DNA of 64,000 nucleotides from Rotaria macrura (Eukaryota > Rotifera > Eurotatoria > Philodinida > Philodinidae): positions 62,001 to 126,000 of the forward strand of contig OENT01000155.1 in assembly GCA_900239685.1 (NCBI GenBank), written 5' to 3'. A model generated the notes under the pieces. The model ran no database searches, was not told the origin of the DNA, and saw only the letters and a program-made list of their open reading frames with translations. Positions 55,171 to 64,000 of this stretch are shown piece after piece. Numbering within the stretch: the stretch's first letter is position 1; the number at the start of each line of letters is the position of its first letter. Made by a program: the position numbers and the translations under genes.

Positions 55171-56684
55171 TATTTTTGTATATGATCACTTAGTGAACAA
55201 GTCTTGACGTTACAGTGTAATTGCTGGCCTATAACGAGAAACAAGTCAAAGATTAACACTAGGTGACTTCACACACACACACACATTCTCATTCCATGTA
55301 TATTAGATAAAAGTGATGTGTTGCAGTTGGATGTATTGGTGACTTGATAATCGTTATGCTCGGCGGCGATTTTTATTGTATTCTACGTATTTTCGTGTTT
55401 TCCTCATTTTTGATAAATGTGTCCAATGGATAACGGAAATATTTTCTCCATTCCTCTAGATTTCTATCAAAAATATTTCCATGAACGATCTGAGTTAGAA
55501 CGTTATAAATTCGGTAAGTGGATGGCCATTTTAATTCTGGATATATTTGTTTATTGAATCCACATAGTACTAACACAGTATAGTTTTTAGGAATTTTCAA
55601 ATACAATAAAAGTGTAACTAACTATACCATCATAGTGATATTTTCGTCTTATCATTTGGATATCATTGGAAATAGTCGAAGATGGACAAATGATAAATGA
55701 CTCATGCAATTGATTCGTCAGTCTGCAAGACTAGCAGAGACAATGTTGACAAATATCCTTTCATTTTTTCTTCGCCTTACAGAACAATTTATTCTGTACA
55801 AAAACACTTCAAATGCAAACATTTCTATGTACGTAACTTAAGATGAGCTATGAAGGATAGAAGACAAGAGATGCGCCCGTCAATGAATCACATTCAAAAC
55901 ATTTATCAAAGATGATCATGATTACACCAAAAAATTGACTCGTTTATTAATGCTAATGCTTTGGCGAAAACTAAATGTACTGAAAAAAATAAAACATTTA
56001 TATGAGTTCGATACATAGGAGACTTATTTTCTATACTTTTAATAGGCTACAAAAGGAATAGTCTAATATGATAGTAACTAATACTGACATAACAATTTGA
56101 GTTTAAATCGAACATTGATAATTGTCATACGGTTGAGATCCTTAATTTTTCAATGAAACCTGGAAAGGTGTCACTAACATAAAATAACGTGTCATAAATT
56201 TTTATGTGAGTTGATAGTAAAGTTCTCAAGCCATATCCTCAAAACGAACAGCAAACGAAAGGTTGTGGGCGTGTGAAATTGAAGAAATATTTACATATTA
56301 CAGAGCTGGACAAGAATATATTTATTCACATATAATCTTGTATTCCAAAACCATTAACGACATGCCATATATTTTACCACTAATGTTTAGAAGTGAATCA
56401 TTTTCGACTATTTCAAAAGATTGTGCTTTCATTTTACTGTTATTTTTGCATCCTGATCATGAATTTCTTGCATTCTAAACTTGAATAGATTTACAAAAAT
56501 TGAGATAATTTTCGCTGAAGTCGATCATGAGTTTTGCAGCATGTTTTCTACTCAGTAATATCTAAAATGAAGAAGTATTTTCTAGTAACTTTAATCCTAG
56601 GTTTATTGAGTTGTTCTACATACTCACTGTTTATTTTCATCGTTAATTGTGGTAAATCGAAAGCGATTCATTTTTATTAGTAGC
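55171..56684. other. Non-coding stretch
   Basis: About 1.5 kb; a CA dinucleotide run at 55271-55286. ORFs at 55373-55606 (minus) and 56263-56478 (plus) have no motifs. No gene supported. Confidence 0.4.
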
Positions 56685-56918
56685 AAATATTACTCCATGA
56701 TTCATATCTTACTTTCATTCGAGTTCTATTGCACTTTGAACATTTTCAATTCAAGCAGATGACTCAGTTTCGATAAGAAAACTAGAAATCTGTTTATCAT
56801 GTTAGCGCTTGAGTCTTCACCTCGATGTCGTTTTCGCTTCATGACTTTCAAATAGTTCTCAGTCAGTCTTACCGTTTCTGAAAACGTTCGGTCTTCAATG
56901 TGTAACAACACGACTGAA
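56685..56918. repeat. Duplicated 234-bp block, copy 1 (upstream of GPCR 1)
   Basis: Matches 59320-59553 with one mismatch seen (56692/59327). The minus strand has an open frame (about 60 codons, ...EDRTFSETVRLTENYLKVMK...) in both copies. It lies about 0.6 kb before the first GPCR gene. Confidence 0.9.
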
Positions 56919-57546
56919 AAAGTTTAGTAGAATTTACCTATGAAATATGACAGTCATTGATTTAAAACATAGAAAATTCAGTCTTGATATCTTCCGACAA
57001 ACATTTTTCCATAGTCGCACACTCTCGAGGGAATAAAGTTCAAGTAAATTGATGGAAGAAGTTATTTTTACAAATTATATAAGTTGAAAGTCTTCAAATT
57101 CACATGTGTAGTTTCATTCACTACAACGATAAACTCTTTATTATTTCTAAAATTTTAGCTATCGATGAATTTTTAAGACATTCGATGTTTGTTTAACGAC
57201 GGGAAAGAAGAATTTAATGAACTTAATTCCATACGATAGAAACGTGTTGTATTCTTATTGATCCATCTATTTTCGACATGGGCTATATTTATTAATTGTA
57301 GACTATTTTTTCAAGGAAATACAGCTGCTAAGGAATCTAATTTTCTGCTTCTCACCAACGTTCAGAAAAAAAAAGTTCTGATATACAACAATAGATGACA
57401 TGTTGTGTCTAGAAGATAAAGAAGACAATATTATTTTTTCTACGTATTTCCTGCTTGAAACAAACTGAAATTCTGCATCCCTACAATATTACAGGCTTTG
57501 CGCCAGTCATCATCTGTTTCACAAACATTCGCTGTCTGACTTCAAA

Positions 57547-58727
57547 ATGACTTTGGTGTACAATTCAACAGCACTGTGGAGTGAAACTGACAGACATTAT
57601 CATGGAATCGTTCTTGATTTAAGTTGGGAGTCCGTAATCTCAAAGGCGAGACCGTCAGCTTCACAGATACAATCACCACTCATTATACTACTATGGTTCG
57701 AAACAGCTCTTGCCGGTTTAATGTGAGTAATTGCCGTTGAATGTCGAAGTTTTCATCGAATTTTCATCATTTTCATAGTTATGGTTTCGGTTTTCTCGGA
57801 AATCTTCTTTCGTTCATTGTTTTTTATTCGGAACGAGAATTCTGGAAAGTATCCACTGGACTTCTCTTTGGTCTCATGATTCTTTTTAATACTATTCATT
57901 TATGGACATTATGCGTGGACTTTCTCATCAGCTTCAATATCTATATTTATGTTCATGTATTTTTTCAATGTCGTCTGCAAACATTCGTACTTAATGTGAG
58001 TCGAGCGATGAGTAGTTATTTAGCGGTGAGCATCTCCCTCGATCGATTCATTCGATCTGAGATGCCCATGCGTTCGAAATTAATTTGTACGAGAAGAAAT
58101 GCTTACCTAGTTACATTTCTGTATCTAATTATATTTTGTATTCTGCTTTCGTTCTTTTTCTGTCCTCTAAATAGTCAAGATCCGAAGACGAGGGCTTGTG
58201 CAACTATTAATGTACCAGTCTATAGGTTGTTTCTTCAGAGTATATTTTATCCTATACGAGCAATCATTGTTTGCGTACTACCAGTCATGATTATGAGTAT
58301 GGCCAATATCCGGATACTGTTCAATATTCGTCATTCCCGTCGACGTATTATGCAGTTAAAAATCATGGCAATCAATTCCTCTAAGGAAATTAAAACGACT
58401 AATGATGCCGAAAAAACACGGGAAAAAATCGGAACGCAGTCGAAATTGAGCGCATTAGATCGAGCTTTAGTATTAATGACATTTGTCAATGTTACAACGT
58501 TTATAGTTACCCAGGTTCCTATGCATGTTTATACCATCGTTCATGTTTACGGGGTTGATTTTGATGTTTACAGTGAAATACTTATAAGAGCCCTGCTTAT
58601 GATGTGGTCAAGTATCTACTTTGGCATAGGCTTTTATTTGTACTCTCTTACTACACCACTCTTTCGAAAAAAATCTATCAACCTCATGAAACAGATATTT
58701 CAACGTCTAGAATGTACTCAATCATAG
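57547..58727 (+). CDS. Rhodopsin-type GPCR, tandem copy 1
   Basis: Two exons, 57547-57722 and 57779-58727 (phase-2 intron), 374 aa. The first exon gives an extracellular N-terminus with NST near the start and the beginning of TM1. Exon 2 continues GFGFLGNLLSFIVFY with the TM1 Gly-Asn at 66-67. TM2 is around GLMILFNTIHLWTL. TM3 has Cys123 (QCRLQ), which can pair with the Cys in RACATINVP of loop 2, and ends with Asp147-Arg148-Phe149 (DRF for DRY). TM7 reads SSIYFGIGFYLYSLTTPLFRKK, in the place of NPxxY. Loop 3 is basic and Lys-rich. It looks like a peptide-receptor-like GPCR of the type expanded in rotifers; the ligand is unknown. Its neighbour at 60433 is a tandem duplicate. Confidence 0.88.
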
Positions 58728-59319
58728 AAGAATTCTTCAACGCGGGTGCAAGAATAGATGTTTCGATCAATTGTCTGTCATTAATTTTGTCCTTTTTCTT
58801 TCCCTTACCAACTAAGTTGACTTTTTTTTATATATTCAATCAGCATAAAATGTTGGATATGATTGATTATTGTTTTTGTTTGTATTCGCTATCAATAGAC
58901 TGAAGAGATGAACATCATATTGTTACTATCTATGTTGCGGAAGAAGACGAAGCATGTTTCTGCTTAATATAATGTGTGCTTTACATATATCTCTTTCAAA
59001 TAAAATAACTGTCTGAAGATTTTTGTTTGTCTCTGTATGATATTCAAATCATTTACGATTTCATATCCTGGTCAACATGGCATGTCTTTTTCATAGAATA
59101 GTACATTATAGATTCTTTCAACATATGTTCAAACTATTAAGAATACATTGAATGCATCTTATTGTAAATGAAATATTAATTAGATTCGATAATGAGCGTA
59201 ATAACAGTAGCAAGAATGGTTGCATCGCAACAAGACATAGGGCGTCTTATGCTGAGAACTCACTACGTAAATAATCAAACAGAATAGACAGACATTAATA
59301 TTCATTCTGACTTGGTGAA
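58728..59319. other. Spacer after GPCR 1
   Basis: About 590 bp. Some sequence after the stop resembles the region after the second GPCR (TGATTGATTATTG, CTGAAGAGATGAACAT at 58850-58920 against 61728-61785), showing the duplication included the 3' flank. Confidence 0.6.
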
Positions 59320-59553
59320 AAATATTGCTCCATGATTCATATCTTACTTTCATTCGAGTTCTATTGCACTTTGAACATTTTCAATTCAAGCAGATGACTC
59401 AGTTTCGATAAGAAAACTAGAAATCTGTTTATCATGTTAGCGCTTGAGTCTTCACCTCGATGTCGTTTTCGCTTCATGACTTTCAAATAGTTCTCAGTCA
59501 GTCTTACCGTTTCTGAAAACGTTCGGTCTTCAATGTGTAACAACACGACTGAA
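59320..59553. repeat. Duplicated 234-bp block, copy 2 (upstream of GPCR 2)
   Basis: Near-identical to 56685-56918 (2635 bp away), in the same orientation relative to the following GPCR gene. Flanking DNA on both sides is unlike copy 1. Confidence 0.9.
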
Positions 59554-60432
59554 TGCAATTAATCATTTTATGTTAGATACATCTTCTTCGAGATGATATA
59601 AATGAAAATTTTATTCTAATATTCGCCACTTATTGAATGTCTTTAAAGTACTGCCCATTCCATCTAAAGTTCAAAATAAGGGTAGAATAATATAATCGTC
59701 CAGGAGAGATATTAGTGGGATAAAATCAGCATAAAATCTTGCATAGAATTCTCTGTGATTTTGTTTCACTATGATACACTTTTTCGTAGTCTATAGCCAT
59801 AACCGGACCGTGGAAACACTTTAATGGTTTAGTATGTATGAAAACTCTCATGAAGATAGAAATTATAATCATTAGTGACAGCATTCATGATATAATTCTT
59901 AATATGTCCAGGAGTGCTCATGAAATTGCGATGTTCGAATTTTTATGAGGCAATTAAAAGTTTCAGTTGATTTTACTATTCGACCTTTTATATTCATATT
60001 GCATGCCGTTCCTGTGCATTACTTCTCTAATCATTAGTTATGGCTTTAATGATGAATAAGAATGGCATATAATTTATTTTATTCGAATGCACGCATGCTT
60101 TTCTGTTCATTAATTAAACTCATTTTCGAGAACAATCTACGTGTCATACATTCGCGCAGCTTCAATCTAGTTTTTTTCGTAATTAGATACTGGTGAGAGT
60201 TGGTTGTTTATGGGCCTATGTAATAATACATAAACAGCATGCAAACGCTAAGCATACTTGACATTGCGTATCGGACATCCTGCAGTTTCTACTAGTCGGG
60301 GAATACATGTTGTTCCGGGTATGTTTTCAATACAAAAAGAAGCGGAAAACCCGAATAATATATTATCACATTCTTATTTTCAGTAAATTCTATACCACAG
60401 TTATATTTTTCTTCTGTTTAGATATAACGGTG

Positions 60433-61583
60433 ATGTTTAATACGACATTCTCTTCGATAAGCCGCTACGAAATGAATGAAATCATGTCTGCCACAATAAA
60501 TTGGAAGACCGAAGAAAAAACAACGGCATCTTCTGTTTTCGCGACAAATTCACCGCTTGTTGGATTGTTGTGGTTCGAGACCGTGTTTGCAGGTATTACG
60601 TAAGTAGTCGCCGTTGAATTTCGAATCTTTCAACGAAATGTCATCATTTTCATAGTTATGGTTTCGGTTTTCTCGGAAATCTTCTTTCATTCTTTGTTGT
60701 TTATTCGGAACGAGAATTCTGGAAAGTATCCACTGGACTTCTCTTTGGTCTCATGATTCTTTTTAATACTATTCATTTATGGACATTGTGCACGGATTTT
60801 CTCATCACATACGGCGTGTACGTGTATGTACAGGTATTTTTCCAATGTCGTCTACAAATCTTTGTACTTAATGTGAGTCGAGCGATGTGTAGTTATTTAG
60901 CGGTGAGCATCTCCCTCGATCGATTCATTCGATCTGAGATGCCCATGCGTTCGAAATTAATTTGTACGAGAAGAAATGCTTACCTAGTTACATTTCTGTA
61001 TCTAATTATATTTTGCATTCTGCTTTCGTTCTTTTTCTGTCCTCTAAATAGTCAAGATCCGAGGACGAGGGCTTGCGTAACTACTGCCGTACCGATCTAT
61101 GCGAAATTTATTCAGTATATATTTTTCCCTGGTCGAGCATTCATTACGTGCGTTATACCGATAATTATTATGAGTATGGCCAATGTTAGAGTTCTGTTAA
61201 ATATTCGTCGATCTCGTCATCGTATCATGAGTCAAAAAATCCAAATGATCAGTGAATGGAGCATTAGTACCGTGCGCACTAATGGGGATAAAACACGACC
61301 GATGACTGCTATTGATCGAGCTCTGGTGTTAATGACAATGGTCAATGTTATAACATTCATTGTTACACAAATTCCTCTTCATACATATACTGTGGTACGT
61401 GTTTACTTTTCACCATTCAGTCCCTACACCAGTGTACTTATACGAGCCGTCCTTTTGATATGGTCCAGTATCTATTTTGGTGTAGGCTTTTATCTTTACT
61501 GTCTTACAACACCTCTGTTTCGGAAAAAATCTATCAGCATCATGAAAAAAACTTTTCAATGCCTAACACTTACTGGATCATAG
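60433..61583 (+). CDS. Rhodopsin-type GPCR, tandem copy 2
   Basis: Exons 60433-60599 and 60656-61583 (phase 2), 364 aa, with the same intron position as copy 1. An earlier in-frame ATG at 60307 would add 42 residues, but 60433 matches the start of copy 1 better. TM1-TM4 of exon 2 are almost identical to copy 1 at the DNA level (GFGFLGNLLSF, EREFWKVSTGLLFGLMILFN, VSISLDRFIRSEMPMRSKL), whereas the N-terminus, loop 2 (CVTTAVPIYAKFIQ), TM5, loop 3 (MISEWSISTVRTNGDKTRPM) and loop 3/TM6 differ. TM7 again ends FYLYCLTTPLFRKK. The ligand-binding and G-protein-facing parts are therefore the diverged ones. Intron flanks include TTTTCATAG in both genes. Confidence 0.88.
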
Positions 61584-63146
61584 AAGGATTCTTCATTTTG
61601 AGTGCATGCATATATGTTTTGATTAATTGTCTGTTGTTTATTGTCTTAGTTTTTTGTTTAATTATCAACTTAGTCGACTCTTTTTTATATAAGTGCATAT
61701 GCGATGCGCACACAGTGTTGGCTGTGATTGATTATTCGTTTTGTTCGTATTCGTTGTCTGTAGATTGAAGAGATGAACATTGTAATCATACTATGTATGT
61801 CGTGCAAAGAAGAAGCGTTTTTCTTCTTGATTCTATGTGTGCTTTTTATATCTAGCTTCAATAAAACATTGAAAACAAGGTTTTATTAATATTGTGTAAC
61901 GTAAGTATATAAACAATATATCTATGACGATGAAAGTACTGAAACGTAGCACAAAATTGTATTTACAACAGAACATCACATAGATGATAATCGATATTGA
62001 AATCTAACTTTATCACAAGTGAAGAAAAGAATGATTCATCATTAGCGATTGGTCACCTGATTATTCAAATTTTACAGTAGTGAAAATGTGATACTTTAGT
62101 AGTTTGCTTGTGATCATTTTTCATTTATGGCATAGATGTTATAACACTTCTTAGTGGAGACATTAACTTTCGTGTTTAAAGCAACTTTTGAAAAACTATG
62201 CAGCGATATCGACCTATTAAGAATAAATGAATACTTAATCTCTAAATAAATTTCTTGTCTGCATTTTGTTGTCACCATGTAGGATGTGTTTCTGAAGAAA
62301 AAGCTTCCACCTAGAAGTTTATTTCTTTCCTTCTTCCAACCTTGTTCACTTGAAAAGATAAACAAATATCACCTGAAAATGGCCTCTTTATCAAAAATCA
62401 ATCTAAGCGGTAATAAATATCTATCTTTCGAAATCAGCTTCAATACATAAAAATTGAACTGAGCCAGGATTCAGGTGCGCGATTAGTAAGAACGGTTCAA
62501 GGAAATGATGCTCGTTTGATTTCCAAATCATATACTATCTGTAAAGCAGTTGAGCCAATATCGGCGACTGTATGCATTAATACGCGACACAACTAGAGAA
62601 GTTTACCTTCGATCAGACTGTTTGACAGACTTGTCTTTCCAGAGATGAGTAAGAAATGTAGAGAGAATTTTGACAGATACAACACGAATTTCAGTAATCG
62701 ATCACGTCTTTTCATTCAATATTCACAGAAAAATTCTACTTACTGAAAAAAACGAGAAGTGTTCAATGTCACTTTTGTAAACCCTTATATTAACGTATGA
62801 ATACATATAGCAATCAAAATTTCAGTATTTCAGGTTTACGAATACTCATACGACATAACTATTACAATCTTACCAAAATAAGATAATCATTGATTATCTT
62901 ATTAGGGATGAACAATGATTACTGTAACATTCTCCGTTGAGTTTATTGTTCATCATCATATACTATCAACTTCTTATCGAGTAGATTGTCCATGCACGTT
63001 GTTCCAGGCGTGTCATATCATCGTGTACTATATCATACTTTACTCTTCTCCAGCACATATTGTAAAATGCTAATCACTTAGCCGTCTGCTGTCTCTCATC
63101 ATGTTTAGTTTATCTTTTCTCCCTATATAACCACATATCACTATTT
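61584..63146. other. Non-coding stretch after GPCR 2
   Basis: About 1.56 kb; the first 250 bp resemble the 3' flank of GPCR 1. The minus-strand ORF 62114-62365 is not recognisable. No other gene or RNA seen. Confidence 0.5.
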
Positions 63147-63451
63147 CCCAGGAGGATCATTCCGACACTTGGATCCGATCATGTTTCTATCGGAGATCCT
63201 CTAATCCGACGAAATCCCATCGGATTCCTGATTGCAATCCGACATTCGGACCCTTAGTGTTGGATTTTGTCGAATCCTACTATCGGAATCCGATTGGATT
63301 TCATCGTATGATCAAGCAGGCCTCTATTATTTAGATTAGATGCTAATTCGTACACAAATAAGAAAATAGGTTTCTCCCGTCGGATCGCTAGTGGTTCCTC
63401 GACCCGGATTCCCATAAGATTGTGGGATCCGATCGGATTCATTCACTTAGG
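63147..63451. repeat. Dispersed ATCCGATC-rich repeat, copy 3
   Basis: About 305 bp. The left end CCCAGGAGGATCATTCCGA resembles copy 2, and the right end reverse complement reads CCTAAGTGAATGAATCCGATC. The interior is full of AATCCGAC/ATCGGATT motifs and shares GGTTCCTCGACCCGGATTC with the other copies. Longer than copies 1 and 2 because of extra ATCCGA-type units. Confidence 0.65.
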
Positions 63452-63650
63452 TTAGTCTAGCGCATGCTTATACTCTGACAAGTGCTCAATGCTTGCTCAG
63501 TCTCGTTCTCTCGCTATGATCTCTCTTATGTTTCCTCTCTCGTTCTACGCTGAGTATAAAAAGAGCAGACGAGAGAAAATATATTCCTTCTGGTGTGGAA
63601 TAAGTACTAAAATCGTTTACAATTACGATGCACACATTCTATTTTCAACA

Positions 63651-63955
63651 TACCCAGGACAAACAATCAGACATTAAGATCTGACAAAATTCTGCATTTG
63701 ATATTGTAAGATTAGACGATAAATCGCACACAAAATCGTGGCCTCAGAAGTCTGGCATCAAGTCTTACTCGAACATCTTTACAGATCTTGTTCTTCTGTC
63801 AGATCTAATTATAAGATTATAGAAGATCTAATGTGACAGTAAGATCTTACAAGAATCTTACTGTACAAACTGGTGTAAGATATCTGAGACCACGATTTTT
63901 TGTACGATTTCATCTGATCGTACAAGATTTAATGTCTGATTTTTTGACCTCGGTA
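63651..63955. mobile_element. Hairpin MITE, TA target site
   Basis: The ends CCCAGGACAAACAATCAGAC and (reverse complement of the right end) CCGAGGTCAAAAAATCAGAC are inverted repeats, flanked by TA on each side (63651-63652, 63954-63955). A second inner pair of arms (63711-63753 and 63879-63919, sharing AATCGTGGYCTCAGA) and AGATCT-rich middle make nearly the whole 300 bp a long imperfect hairpin. A TA duplication fits Tc1/mariner-type mobilisation. No ORF. Confidence 0.75.
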
Positions 63956-64000
63956 TGTGGAACAAGCATGTGCTTTGCAGAGAAGCGTAACGTTGACCAC

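Overview
The window is AT-rich nuclear DNA from a small invertebrate animal. Evidence: short GT-AG introns (many about 45-60 bp), compact multi-exon genes, and clear metazoan proteins (Groucho/TLE, LIM-domain-binding protein, a Csk-type tyrosine kinase, LSm3, UAP56/DDX39B, GH29 alpha-L-fucosidase). Divergent GPCRs expanded in tandem, mosaic near-identical duplicates and possible trans-splice acceptors just before start codons make a bdelloid rotifer (Rotaria/Adineta-like) my best guess. The species is inference; the animal origin is not.

Layout. 1-2380 (+): 3' exons of a WD40 protein like WDR49/WDR64. 2886-10779 (-): a tandem alpha-L-fucosidase array with one intact 12-exon gene, one copy interrupted by an N, and a lone first-exon remnant. 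10948-11507 (-): LSm3. 11922-16810 (+): LDB/Chip/CLIM transcription cofactor. 17434-19804 (+): UAP56-type DEAD-box helicase. 19805-31410: a largely gene-free stretch holding a small hAT-like element. 31411-33853 (+): a divergent 7TM receptor and a four-TM protein. 33854-40414: mostly non-coding, with an orphan minus-strand exon, an uncertain ORF and a dispersed repeat. 40415-43114 (-): an SH2-kinase of the Csk family without an SH3 domain, divergent from 43581-46525 (+) Groucho. 48109-48810 (+): an unknown basic protein. 49310-49727 (-): a small PLDc_N-like membrane protein. 49728-57546: several non-autonomous transposon-like elements. 57547-61583 (+): two tandem rhodopsin-type GPCR genes. 61584-64000: no genes, two repeat elements.

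The conserved genes form no operon or pathway, but two pairs touch shared biology: Groucho and LDB are both transcription cofactors, and LSm3 and UAP56 both act in splicing/mRNP metabolism. The duplicated families (fucosidases, GPCRs) show blocks of near identity, introns included, beside strongly diverged blocks, which suggests recent gene conversion. Exon boundaries were worked out by hand from reading frame, GT-AG sites and family similarity. All family names come from motif recognition, not from a search.
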